Made by a program: the position numbers and the translations under genes. Of a stretch of DNA of 64,000 nucleotides, positions 18,211-27,483 are shown piece after piece (the stretch's first letter is position 1; every line of letters starts with the position of its first letter). This DNA is from Halalkalibacillus halophilus DSM 18494. GTDB taxonomy: Bacteria; Bacillota; Bacilli; Bacillales; Alkalibacillaceae. Under the pieces are notes generated by a model. That model ran no database searches, was not told the origin of the DNA, and saw nothing but the letters and a program-made list of their open reading frames with translations. The DNA lies in NCBI RefSeq assembly GCF_000423105.1, contig NZ_KE383978.1, forward strand, positions 437,389-501,388. The letters run 5' to 3'.

Positions 18211-21200
18211 ATGATACGAACTGGACTTCCAAAAAAGCAAGGATTATACGACCCAAAGCATGAAAGTGATGCTTGTGGAATTGGTTTTGTTGCACAAATT
18301 GATGGTGTTTCGACTCATCAAATGATCCATGACGCGATCACGATCCTAGAAAGGTTAGAACATCGAGGAGGTCGTGGGGCAGACGAAGAAACTGGCGATG
18401 GTGCCGGTTTGATGATGCAAATTCCAGATGAACTTTTTCGTAAAGAGTGGAATAACCTCTTGCCGGAAAAAACACAATATGGAGTCGGAATGATCTTCTT
18501 ACCACATGAAGAAGCGCGTAGAAAGCGTGTGGAAGAGATTTTTAATCATACATTAGAAATGGAAGGCTTACGTTTAATTGGGTGGAGGGATGTTCCTGTA
18601 GAGCCTAATGCAGTGACGGAACGAGCTCGCGAAACGATGCCTTTTGTGAAACAGATATTTATTGAAAGGTCAGCTGGATTCAAAACGGAAGAAGCTTTTG
18701 AACAGCACCTTTATTTAATAAGAAGAATTGTAGAGAAACGTGTCTTAGAAGATGAGGACTTACAAAAGGGTCCTTTTTACGTTGCAAGCTTTTCACCACG
18801 AGTGATTGTATATAAAGGAATGTTAGCTCCAGAGCATATGTCAGCATTCTATCAAGACTTAGCCAATCCATTAGCGAAGACATGCTTTGGAATGGTTCAC
18901 TCCCGTTATAGCACGAATACTTTTCCTTCTTGGGAAAGAGCGCACCCAAATCGAATGTTAATGCATAACGGTGAAATTAACACGATTACAGGTAATGTGA
19001 ACTGGATGCGGGCAAGAGAAACTGCTGCCAAATCACATGTATATGGAGATCGTCATAAAGAGTTATTGCCGGTAGTAAGCGAAACGGCAAGTGACTCAGG
19101 TATGTTAGATCAAGCTTTTGAATACTTGGTGATGAATGGTCGTTCGCTATCTCAGACTGCCATGATGATGGTGCCAGAGGCGTGGGATTTAAATGATCAA
19201 ATGACAGACCCAGAGCGTGCCTGTTATGAGTATTTAAGCTGTATTATGGAGCCGTGGGATGGACCTACTGCGATTGCCTACACAGATGGCAAGAAAATTG
19301 GGGCGTCGATTGACCGAAATGGATTGCGCCCAGCGAGGTATTATATTACCGATGACAGAAGAATTATTTATTCCTCTGAAGTTGGTGTATTAGACATCGA
19401 TCCAGAAAGCATTGTGGAAAAAGGTCGATTAGGCCCTGGGGACATGATGTTAATTGATCTTGAGGAAAATAGGGTTCTATATAGTGGTGACATTAAAAGA
19501 GAATTGGCGGAGAAGTATCCATATCGTGACTGGTTGCAACAATCACTTGTTCAGTTGAGTGGATTACCAACTAAAAACCTGCAAGAACCTTTAGTTGAAG
19601 CTGATTTAATCAAACACCAGTTAACTCATGGTTATACCAAGGAAGAAGTAATGAAAAATATCCTTCCAATGGTCGAAGAAGAGCGTGATCCGATTGGGTC
19701 CATGGGGAATGATACACCGCTTGCGGTTTTATCTGAGCGGCCGCAACTTTTGTTTAATTATTTTAAACAGTTATTTGCGCAGGTGACAAATCCACCGATT
19801 GATGCGATTCGAGAGAAATTAGTAACTTCCACAACTTCTTACTTGGGGCCACGTGGAAATGTATTAGATGACGGACCAGAACATTGCCAGCGAATCAGGT
19901 TATATACACCGATCCTTCAAAAGCCGGAATTCGATGCGGTTATTCATAATGATCGAAGTGATTTCCGATTTGAAAAGATATCGATTTGCTATCCAGTAAC
20001 AGATGGGGCGAAAGGGTTGGAAAAAGCCCTGGATCAGTTATTTATCAAAGTTCAGCGTGCCATAAATCAAGGCGTTTCTATGGTTATTTTAACTGATCGT
20101 AAAATGGATGAGAATCATTTAACGATCCCGTCTTTACTAGCGGTTAGTGGTTTACATCACTATTTAGTTCGTAAAGGGTTACGTACGAAAGCGAGTTTAA
20201 TTGTAGAAACGGGAGAAGCGCGGGATGTGCATCAATTTGCATCCTTAATTGGATTTGGAGCAGACATGATCTATCCATACGTTGCTTACCGTTCTATTGA
20301 GCAGTTGATCGACCGGGAATACATTACTGACTTTTCGCTTAAAGAAGCGGTTTCTAGGTATCGTGATGCAGCAACAAATGGCATCGTAAAAGTAATGTCC
20401 AAAATGGGAATCGCAACAATTCAAAGTTACCGTGGAGCACAAATATTTGAAGCAGTTGGAATAAGTGAACAAGTCATCGAAAAATACTTTACCGGATGTG
20501 CCTCTAAAATCGGAGGGATCGATTTAGAAACAATTGCACAAGAATCGATCTTACGTCATCAAAAGGCATATGAAACGGATGATGTTTATTTACCATCAGG
20601 TGGAGATATGCAGTGGCGAAGTGATGGAGAATACCACTCCTTTAACCCGAAAACCATTCATACCTTGCAGCACGCAGCGCGTATGAATGATCCGAAAAAA
20701 TATAAGAAGTTCACAGAGTTAGTTTCGGAAGAGAAGATTACGTATTTACGTGATTTATTAGATGTTAATTATCAAGGGAAAACAGCTATTCCGGTAGATG
20801 ATGTGGAACCAGTGGAAACGATTTTTAAACGATTTAAAACAGGTGCGATGTCTTATGGTGCCTTAAGCCAAGAAGCGCATGAAATGTTAGCAATCGCGAT
20901 GAATCGAATCGGAGGAAAGAGTAACAGTGGTGAGGGCGGTGAGGACACGGACCGCTTTACGCCTGATGAAAATGGAGATTTAAGAAGAAGTGCGATTAAA
21001 CAAATTGCTTCGGGGCGATTTGGGGTTACAAGCTACTATTTAAGTAATGCAGATGAACTTCAAATTAAAATGGCTCAGGGAGCAAAACCAGGAGAAGGCG
21101 GACACCTTCCAGGTAAAAAAGTGCACCCATGGATTGCGAATGTGCGTAAATCAACGCCAGGTGTTGCTTTGATCTCGCCTCCACCGCACCATGATATCTA

Positions 21201-22734
21201 TTCGATTGAAGACTTAGCGCAACTTATTTATGACCTGAAGCATGCCAACACAGACGCACGGGTGAACGTGAAATTAGTTGCCAAGGCAGGCGTTGGAACG
21301 ATTGCTGCGGGTGTTGCAAAAGGTAAAGCTGACGTAATTTTAATCAGTGGCTATGAAGGCGGAACGGGTGCATCACCAAAGACTAGTATCCGTCATGCCG
21401 GCCTTCCATGGGAACTTGGTTTAGCAGAAGCGCATCAAACCTTAGTACTTAATGATTTGCGAGCTAAGGTTCGTTTGGAAACGGACGGAAAGCTTATGAC
21501 CGGTAAAGATGTCGTGAAAGCAGCCATGCTCGGTGCAGAAGAGTACGGTTTTTCAACAGCTCCGATGGTAGTATTAGGTTGTATTTTGATGCGAGCTTGT
21601 CATTTAGATACTTGTCCCGTAGGAATTGCCACACAAAATCCAGAGTTACGTAAAAAATTTACGGGTAGAGCAGATCATGTTGTAAACTACATGACTTTCA
21701 TCGCAGAAGAAATCCGTGAAATTTTAGCTGAATTAGGGATGAAGTCTTTAGATGAACTTATCGGGCGTACTGATCTACTAAAAGTTCATGAAAAAATGAA
21801 GGCACATCCAAAAGCAAAACATTTATCCTTGGATCCATTGCTAACAGAAACGAAAGAAGATTGGAAAGCGTTGGAGCGAGTTTATCGAAGTGAATATAAT
21901 GAACATCACATGGATGATGTGGAATTAATTCCAGAAGTAATGAAACAATTAGATCGTCACGGCAGTGCAGAACTCAACCTTCCAATTGGAAACGTTAATC
22001 GTACAGTTGGAACAACACTTGGCCATGAAATTACGAAAATGCATGGAGAACACGGCCTTTCAGATGATCAGATTCGTTTAAACTTCACCGGTTCTGCAGG
22101 TCAAAGTTTTGGAGCGTTCGTGCCAGCGGGAATAACTTTATCCGTTACAGGAGACGCAAATGACTACGTTGGCAAAGGGCTTTCTGGTGGAAAAATTATT
22201 GTAAAACCTCACCAGCCACCGTCCGTTCACCGTATGGCTGAAACAATTATCGGAAATGTATCCCTATTTGGGGCTACGAGTGGTGAAGCGTATATCAACG
22301 GTGCAGCAGGAGAGAGATTTGCTGTAAGAAATAGTGGCGTTCATGTTGTTGTCGAAGGTGTAGGAGACAATGGCTGTGAATACATGACAGGTGGAAGTGC
22401 TGTCATCTTAGGTTCGATCGGTAAAAACTTTGCTGCAGGTATGAGTGGAGGTACCGCTTATATTTGGAATAACGATGAAAAACAAATTAAAGATTTATGT
22501 AATGGTGAATTGGTTGTATTTGAACGACTGGAACGAACAGAAGAATTAGATCGTGTGAAACAAATGTTGGAAAATCATGCGCTTCACACAGATAGTAAGC
22601 GAGCAAAATATATTCTGAATAACTGGCAAGAACAATCGAGTCAATTTATTAAAATCATTCCTAAAGAATTTAAAGAAATGCTTGAGAAACAAAAAGATCA
22701 AGAAGAAGCGGAATCAAGTCCAGCATCATCTTAA
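18211..22734 (+). CDS. gltA: Glutamate synthase large subunit GltA
   Basis: At 1507 residues this is the normal size for the NADPH-GOGAT large subunit, which transfers the glutamine amide to 2-oxoglutarate. A class-II amidotransferase domain begins at C22 (DACGIGF), which becomes the N-terminal nucleophile after removal of a 21-residue propeptide. The central and FMN domains follow, with the 3Fe-4S cysteines in CILMRACHLDTCPVG around residues 1124-1135. The C-terminal glycine-rich beta-helix (GxxxG repeats) is near residues 1290-1440. GATGAGGTGA precedes the ATG. It is divergent from the damaged gltC and followed 15 bp later by gltB. Confidence 0.97.
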   Translation: MIRTGLPKKQGLYDPKHESDACGIGFVAQIDGVSTHQMIHDAITILERLEHRGGRGADEETGDGAGLMMQIPDELFRKEWNNLLPEKTQYGVGMIFLPHEEARRKRVEEIFNHTLEMEGLRLIGWRDVPVEPNAVTERARETMPFVKQIFIERSAGFKTEEAFEQHLYLIRRIVEKRVLEDEDLQKGPFYVASFSPRVIVYKGMLAPEHMSAFYQDLANPLAKTCFGMVHSRYSTNTFPSWERAHPNRMLMHNGEINTITGNVNWMRARETAAKSHVYGDRHKELLPVVSETASDSGMLDQAFEYLVMNGRSLSQTAMMMVPEAWDLNDQMTDPERACYEYLSCIMEPWDGPTAIAYTDGKKIGASIDRNGLRPARYYITDDRRIIYSSEVGVLDIDPESIVEKGRLGPGDMMLIDLEENRVLYSGDIKRELAEKYPYRDWLQQSLVQLSGLPTKNLQEPLVEADLIKHQLTHGYTKEEVMKNILPMVEEERDPIGSMGNDTPLAVLSERPQLLFNYFKQLFAQVTNPPIDAIREKLVTSTTSYLGPRGNVLDDGPEHCQRIRLYTPILQKPEFDAVIHNDRSDFRFEKISICYPVTDGAKGLEKALDQLFIKVQRAINQGVSMVILTDRKMDENHLTIPSLLAVSGLHHYLVRKGLRTKASLIVETGEARDVHQFASLIGFGADMIYPYVAYRSIEQLIDREYITDFSLKEAVSRYRDAATNGIVKVMSKMGIATIQSYRGAQIFEAVGISEQVIEKYFTGCASKIGGIDLETIAQESILRHQKAYETDDVYLPSGGDMQWRSDGEYHSFNPKTIHTLQHAARMNDPKKYKKFTELVSEEKITYLRDLLDVNYQGKTAIPVDDVEPVETIFKRFKTGAMSYGALSQEAHEMLAIAMNRIGGKSNSGEGGEDTDRFTPDENGDLRRSAIKQIASGRFGVTSYYLSNADELQIKMAQGAKPGEGGHLPGKKVHPWIANVRKSTPGVALISPPPHHDIYSIEDLAQLIYDLKHANTDARVNVKLVAKAGVGTIAAGVAKGKADVILISGYEGGTGASPKTSIRHAGLPWELGLAEAHQTLVLNDLRAKVRLETDGKLMTGKDVVKAAMLGAEEYGFSTAPMVVLGCILMRACHLDTCPVGIATQNPELRKKFTGRADHVVNYMTFIAEEIREILAELGMKSLDELIGRTDLLKVHEKMKAHPKAKHLSLDPLLTETKEDWKALERVYRSEYNEHHMDDVELIPEVMKQLDRHGSAELNLPIGNVNRTVGTTLGHEITKMHGEHGLSDDQIRLNFTGSAGQSFGAFVPAGITLSVTGDANDYVGKGLSGGKIIVKPHQPPSVHRMAETIIGNVSLFGATSGEAYINGAAGERFAVRNSGVHVVVEGVGDNGCEYMTGGSAVILGSIGKNFAAGMSGGTAYIWNNDEKQIKDLCNGELVVFERLERTEELDRVKQMLENHALHTDSKRAKYILNNWQEQSSQFIKIIPKEFKEMLEKQKDQEEAESSPASS

Positions 22735-22749
22735 GAAAGGAGGGTTTCG

Positions 22750-24243
22750 ATGGGCTATTTAACTGGTTTTATGGATTATAACCGAAAAGATAATCAAACA
22801 CGCGACCCGATTGAAAGAATTCGTGATTGGGAAGAGTACTCCATTCGTATGGAAGAAGATGAGTTTAAACGGCAAGGTGCAAGGTGCATGGATTGTGCCA
22901 CACCTTTTTGCCATACTGGAATTGAATTTGACCAATCTTATTTAGGTTGTCCAGTAAATAATTTTATCCCCGAATGGAATGAACTAGTTAGTGACGGAGA
23001 TTGGAAGCACGCACTAGAGCGTTTAGAAGAAACTAATAATTTTCCGGAGTTTACTGGACGTGTTTGTCCCGCACCATGTGAAGGATCTTGTACATTAGCG
23101 ATTAATGATGATCCTGTAGCGATCAAATCAATTGAAAATGAGATTATTGAAAGAGGATTTGAAAATGGTTGGGTCGAAGCGAACCCTCCGGCACATCGTA
23201 CAGGTAAAAAAGTGGCCGTCATAGGTTCAGGGCCTGCAGGATTGGCAGCAGCCGACCAATTAAATCACCACGGACATGAGGTGACGGTTTATGAACGAGA
23301 TGATCGACCAGGCGGGTTATTAATGTACGGCATTCCGAATATGAAATTAGAAAAAGAAACGATCGAACGTCGTCTAAATGTGTTGAAAGAAGAAGGCATT
23401 CAATTTGAGTGTAATGTGGAAGTCGGAGTGGACATAACAGAGGCAGAGCTTCGCAAACAACACGATGCGATTATTGTATGCACAGGTGCTCAGGCGCCAA
23501 GGGATGTTCCAGCAGATAATAGAGAAAGCAAAGGCATTCATTTCGCAATGGACTATTTAAAAGAGTCCACGAAAGCATTAGAAACAGATCCTGATACAGC
23601 ATCAATTCATGCTCGTGGCAAGAATGTGATTGTGATTGGCGGCGGAGATACAGGGGCAGATTGTGTAGCTACTGCTTTACGTCAAGAATGTAAACGTGTG
23701 GTTCAATTCGGTAAACACCCAGCAAGCCCAGAAGACCGAACGGATGATAACCCTTGGCCTTTATTCCCAATGACATTCAAATTAGACTACGGGTATGAAG
23801 AGTCCTTAAAAGCGTATGATGAGGACCCAAGAAAGTATGAAATTCTCACCCAGTCGTTTGACACAGACCCGAATGGAAATGTCGTTTCTCTGAAAACAAT
23901 CGGTGTAGAAAAAGTAGAAGAAGACGGAAAATTAGTCACTGTTGAAATTGATGATAGTGAGCAAGAATGGGAAGTAGATCTAGTATTGGTTGCGATAGGA
24001 TTTACCGGTCCGGAAAAAGAAGTCCTGGACCACTTCGGCCTAAAGTTAGATGAACGTGGCCGTGTTTGGACAGTTGATGGAACAGAAGATTATTCCACAA
24101 ACCAAGACGCAGTATTTGCTGCAGGGGACGCCCGTAGAGGCCAGAGTCTAGTCGTATGGGCGATCCGCGAAGGAAGGGAAGTAGCAGAACAATGTCACAA
24201 ATATCTCGTTGATGAAAAAGAAACAAGCTTCCAAGCGATTTAA
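22750..24243 (+). CDS. gltB: Glutamate synthase small subunit GltB
   Basis: The 497-residue beta subunit passes electrons from NADPH through FAD and Fe-S clusters to GltA. The N-terminal cysteine cluster includes ARCMDCATPFCHTG and GRVCPAPCEGSC. The FAD-binding GSGPAGLAAAD is near residue 159 and the NADPH-binding GGGDTGAD near 297. The C-terminal FAD motif is AAGDARRGQSLVVWAI. AAAGGAGGG precedes the ATG. A strong terminator closes the gltAB operon. Confidence 0.97.
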   Translation: MGYLTGFMDYNRKDNQTRDPIERIRDWEEYSIRMEEDEFKRQGARCMDCATPFCHTGIEFDQSYLGCPVNNFIPEWNELVSDGDWKHALERLEETNNFPEFTGRVCPAPCEGSCTLAINDDPVAIKSIENEIIERGFENGWVEANPPAHRTGKKVAVIGSGPAGLAAADQLNHHGHEVTVYERDDRPGGLLMYGIPNMKLEKETIERRLNVLKEEGIQFECNVEVGVDITEAELRKQHDAIIVCTGAQAPRDVPADNRESKGIHFAMDYLKESTKALETDPDTASIHARGKNVIVIGGGDTGADCVATALRQECKRVVQFGKHPASPEDRTDDNPWPLFPMTFKLDYGYEESLKAYDEDPRKYEILTQSFDTDPNGNVVSLKTIGVEKVEEDGKLVTVEIDDSEQEWEVDLVLVAIGFTGPEKEVLDHFGLKLDERGRVWTVDGTEDYSTNQDAVFAAGDARRGQSLVVWAIREGREVAEQCHKYLVDEKETSFQAI

Positions 24244-24265
24244 TTTAATATGGAGAAGCGACTCG

Positions 24266-24304
24266 GACCACTAAATAATATGCGATTATTTAGTGGTCTT
24301 TTTA
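24266..24304 (+). terminator. Rho-independent terminator after gltB
   Basis: A 13-bp perfect stem (24266-24278 with 24286-24298), a 7-nt loop, then a T-run. Confidence 0.92.
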
Positions 24305-24317
24305 TGTTGTCAGAGCT

Positions 24318-24610
24318 TGCCGGCATAAGGAAGTAGTATTCGGGTGAAGGGGTCGTTATGCCGGAATAAGGGAGTGGGATTCAGGTGAAAGAATGTTTAT
24401 GCCGGCATAGGGGAAGGGTATTCAGGTGAAGGAATCGTTTTGCCGGCATAGGGTGGTCTTCAGTAGAAAGAAATAGCATGCCGGCATACGAGGAAGGGAA
24501 TCGGGTGAAAGAATGTTTATGCCGGCATACGAGGTGCTATTCAAGCGGGAAGGGCGACTTGCCGGCAAAAAAGGTAGGTGTTCGGGTGAGTAGCTCTTAT
24601 TGCCGGCAAA
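24318..24610. repeat. 41-bp TGCCGGCA tandem repeat, 8 copies
   Basis: TGCCGG begins at 24318, 24359, 24400, 24441, 24479, 24520, 24560 and 24601, a 41-bp period with small slips. Each unit holds the palindrome TGCCGGCA followed by TA or AA, then a half-unit TTCGGGTGAA about 20 bp later. The period can therefore be read as alternating 20- and 21-bp half-units. The array fills most of the 490 bp between gltB and proC. The same unit recurs at 39068-39200 and 47238-47372. Confidence 0.95.
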
Positions 24611-24734
24611 CGCTCGGTTACGTATTGTTCGCTCCCACGCAAAAATGCTATTTGATAACGAACTTATTTGTTCTTTTATAAAATTTCTATTAAACTATAC
24701 TCAACTGATTAAGTTAATTAGAGGAGGTTTTGAA

Positions 24735-25523
24735 TTGAGCAAAAAAATAGGTTTTGTCGGATGTGGCAAAATGGCTCAAGCGATTATAAATGGAATGACT
24801 AACTATGGTGGTATAGATTCGGAGAGAATTATTGCTTCTGCAGTTAGGGATGAAACAATTGATCAGGTTCAAGAAAATTTTCATATAGAAATTGGTTCTG
24901 ATAATAAAAAAGTCGCTCAAGAAAGTGACATTTTATTTTTAGCAGTAAAGCCTTATCTTTATCCGCGTATTATAGATGAAATTCGTAAAGAGGTAAGTAA
25001 ATCGACGATCATCGTGACGATTGCAGTTGGGGTCAAGTTAAAAGATATTGAGCTTGCTTTCGGGAAAGAAACGAAAATTATTCGTTCAATGCCAAATACC
25101 CCATCACTTGTAGGCGAAGGGATGACGGTGTTTAGTCCAAACGATCATGTTTCAGAAGCAGAAATTGCAGAAGTGCACGAGCTGTTTAACGGATATGGGC
25201 AAGTAGAACAGGTGGAAGAAAAATTGATGGACGCGATTCCAGCTGTCAGTGGATCGTCGCCTGCTTACGCTTATATCTTCATAGAGGCTTTAGCAGATGG
25301 AGCGGTCAAACAAGGTATCCCACGTGAAACGGCTTATAAATTAGCTTCGCAAGCCGTATTAGGTGCTGCGAAAATGGTCTTAGAATCTGGGAAGCATCCT
25401 GGGGAATTGAAGGATCAGGTTTGTACGCCAGGAGGTTCCACAATTAAAGCAGTGGATGCACTTGAACAAAATGGTTTCCGCGGAGCCGTGATTCAAGCAA
25501 TGGATAAATGCTCCGGAAAATAA
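24735..25523 (+). CDS. proC: Pyrroline-5-carboxylate reductase ProC
   Basis: The last step of proline synthesis: NAD(P)H reduction of pyrroline-5-carboxylate. About 262 residues, with the Rossmann motif GFVGCGKMAQA at residues 5-15, SMPNTPSLVGEGMT in the middle and the family C-terminal signature (AVSGSSPAYAYIFIEAL, then VCTPGGSTIKA). The start is TTG 24735 behind GAGGAGG; the upstream open frame only reads the repeat flank. It stands alone without proA or proB. Proline is a common osmolyte in Bacillaceae, but nothing here shows salt control. Confidence 0.93.
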   Translation: MSKKIGFVGCGKMAQAIINGMTNYGGIDSERIIASAVRDETIDQVQENFHIEIGSDNKKVAQESDILFLAVKPYLYPRIIDEIRKEVSKSTIIVTIAVGVKLKDIELAFGKETKIIRSMPNTPSLVGEGMTVFSPNDHVSEAEIAEVHELFNGYGQVEQVEEKLMDAIPAVSGSSPAYAYIFIEALADGAVKQGIPRETAYKLASQAVLGAAKMVLESGKHPGELKDQVCTPGGSTIKAVDALEQNGFRGAVIQAMDKCSGK

Positions 25524-25601
25524 TAGCTTTTCTTTTTACTCCCCTTCTTAGACTTATTTCGATATAATATATACAAACTAATACAGAAGGGGGTGCCACT
25601 A

Positions 25602-27386
25602 TTGACTGGTGAAATGATTTTCGTTGCGTTAATGATTGCCATCATGCTTGTTTTTTTATTAATGGAAATTGTTCGACCGGATGTAGTGGTGCTTGTCGTG
25701 TTAGGGATTTTTATCGTAACTGGAATACTTACGCCTCAAGAAGCCCTAATTGGATTTTCTAATGAAGGGATGCTTACCATTGCCCTTTTATTTGTGGTCG
25801 TTGGAGGCATCCAAAAAAGCGGAATCATTAATCGATTCATGCATAACTGGTTATCACAATCTAAATCACGCATGGGACTGGTAGGGAAATTTTTCGCACC
25901 TGTATCCTTTGCGTCTGGTTTTTTAAATAATACTCCAATTGTTGTTACGTTTACACCTGTCATTCGGGAATGGTGTGAGCGAAATAATATTTCCCCTTCC
26001 AAATTTCTAATTCCTTTATCATATGTAACAATCCTCGGTGGTACCATTACGTTAATTGGTACATCAACGAATATTATTGTCCATGGCCTGCTTAGAAGTT
26101 ATGGTTACGAAGGCTTTTCTTTCTTTGAGCTAGCAATCATTGGTGTGCCGATTACGATTGTTGGTTTCGTCTATTTATTCACCATTGGCCTTAAAATTTT
26201 GCCTGAGCATAAAGGTTTTAGCCAGCAGGTTCGAGAAGATACAAAAGAATATTTAGCAGAAATGGTAGTGACAGAGGAATTTGCTTATAACAATCGTTCT
26301 GTGAAGGCTGCCTTATTTGAACATTTGGATGGTATATATCTCATCGAAATTTTAAGAGGGGAAGAGCGAATTTACCCGGTTCGACCGACAACGGTAGTCC
26401 GAGCAGGAGATCAATTAATTTTTAACGGGAAAATTTCAACGATTGCTGACCTTGAGAAGATTAAAGGGTTAGAGGTGGAGACAGGATCTACATTTAAACT
26501 TGACGATCTCAAAAAAGAGAATGGAGAAACTCAGTTAGTCGAAGCGGTTATATCGCATGAGTCTTCGTTAATAAATAAAACCATTCGACAAGTTCAATTT
26601 CTAACACGGTTCCAAGCAGGAGTAATCGCTGTTCACCGTCAAAACAAATTAATCAAAGGGGAAATTGCCGACATCGTTTTACGTCCAGGCGACGCTCTTT
26701 TGTTGCTTACGAATAAATCATTCCTAACTAAGTATGAGCATACAAGCAACTTTTACGTGCTCTCTCCCTTAGATCCACCGAAAGTGTTGCAGGAAGATTT
26801 TCGAAAAGGAATCTTCTCCCTAATTTTATTAATAACTATGATCATTTTCGTTTCCATAGGGATGCTGACGATGTTTAAAGCAATGGCATTAGCAGCGATT
26901 ATTTTATTATTTACAAAAGTAGTGTCTCCAGAGGATGCAAAAGATTATATTCATTTTCCAGTTTTGTTATTAATAGCTGCCGCCATAGGGGTAGGCTCTG
27001 CCATGCAAGAAACTGGACTCGCTTCGTTAATAGCAGAAAATCTATTATTATTTGCTGAACCATATGGTATTTTTATTATCATTCTCTTAATCTACTTATT
27101 AACTAATATATTTACAGAATTAATTACAAATACCGCCGCCGCAGTTCTAATGATCCCGATTGGATTGGATATCGCCTCCATGTTGAATATGGATCCACTT
27201 GGCATCGCGGTCACGATTGCGATCGCATCGTCAGCAAGTTTTATCACACCAATCGGGTATCAGACCAACTTAATTGTTTATGGCCCAGGTGGATATTCTT
27301 TCTTCGACTATGTCAAAATTGGCTTCCCACTTAGTATGCTAGTGATGTTTACGACTACGGTTATTGTTTATTTTGTTTGGTTTTAA
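25602..27386 (+). CDS. SLC13/DASS-type transporter with two TrkA-C domains
   Basis: About 594 residues. Two membrane halves flank a soluble middle. The first half contains FLNNTPIVVTFTPVI and LGGTITLIGTSTNIIVHG; the second contains LITNTAAAVLMIPI and SSASFITPIGYQTNLIVYGPGG. These are the paired SNT-like helix hairpins of divalent-anion:sodium symporters. Residues from about 210 to 385 form two RCK/TrkA-C domains (FNGKISTIADLEKIKGLE, ALLLLTNKSFL). Sulfate, di- or tricarboxylates are possible substrates. The TTG at 25602, six bases after AGAAGGGGGTG, is a better start than the GTG at 25593 inside that Shine-Dalgarno. Confidence 0.8.
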   Translation: MTGEMIFVALMIAIMLVFLLMEIVRPDVVVLVVLGIFIVTGILTPQEALIGFSNEGMLTIALLFVVVGGIQKSGIINRFMHNWLSQSKSRMGLVGKFFAPVSFASGFLNNTPIVVTFTPVIREWCERNNISPSKFLIPLSYVTILGGTITLIGTSTNIIVHGLLRSYGYEGFSFFELAIIGVPITIVGFVYLFTIGLKILPEHKGFSQQVREDTKEYLAEMVVTEEFAYNNRSVKAALFEHLDGIYLIEILRGEERIYPVRPTTVVRAGDQLIFNGKISTIADLEKIKGLEVETGSTFKLDDLKKENGETQLVEAVISHESSLINKTIRQVQFLTRFQAGVIAVHRQNKLIKGEIADIVLRPGDALLLLTNKSFLTKYEHTSNFYVLSPLDPPKVLQEDFRKGIFSLILLITMIIFVSIGMLTMFKAMALAAIILLFTKVVSPEDAKDYIHFPVLLLIAAAIGVGSAMQETGLASLIAENLLLFAEPYGIFIIILLIYLLTNIFTELITNTAAAVLMIPIGLDIASMLNMDPLGIAVTIAIASSASFITPIGYQTNLIVYGPGGYSFFDYVKIGFPLSMLVMFTTTVIVYFVWF

Positions 27387-27396
27387 CTAATAGAAC

Positions 27397-27425
27397 TTGA
27401 AAAAAGGTTACAATAAATTTAAAAT
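27397..27425 (+). promoter_or_regulatory. Sigma-A-type promoter for namZ
   Basis: TTGAAA (27397-27402), a 17-bp spacer, then TAAAAT (27420-27425). It lies just upstream of the palindrome at 27426-27450, 60-90 bp before namZ. Confidence 0.7.
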
Positions 27426-27458
27426 AGAAATGAAATATTATTTCATTTCTATTTTTTT
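27426..27458 (+). promoter_or_regulatory. 25-bp palindrome: candidate MurR operator, possibly also a terminator
   Basis: AGAAATGAAATA and TATTTCATTTCT are perfect inverted arms around one T (27426-27450), followed by ATTTTTTT. The core TGAAATATTATTTCA (27431-27445) has the form TGAAA-N5-TTTCA and starts 6 bp after the -10. The same pattern with the same spacing lies at 32193-32207, before the binding-protein gene. The T-run suggests it can also end the transcript of the upstream transporter gene. An RpiR-type operator is inferred. Confidence 0.6.
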
Positions 27459-27483
27459 ATGGTTAAATAAGGGGTGCTGTCTA

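Noticed and set aside
24318..24610. CRISPR array
   Set aside because: Units are degenerate, the conserved core is only about 10 bp, the intervening sequence is similar between units, and no cas genes are present.
24478..24681. Open frame inside the 41-bp array
   Set aside because: Made of repeat units in a chance frame; no ribosome site or family match. The same applies to frames at 39042-39293 and 47198-47383.
27397..27483. Signal peptide of NamZ in the upstream extension of its frame
   Set aside because: The hydrophobic stretch is encoded by the palindrome and T-run; the good ribosome site lies after it, at 27484.
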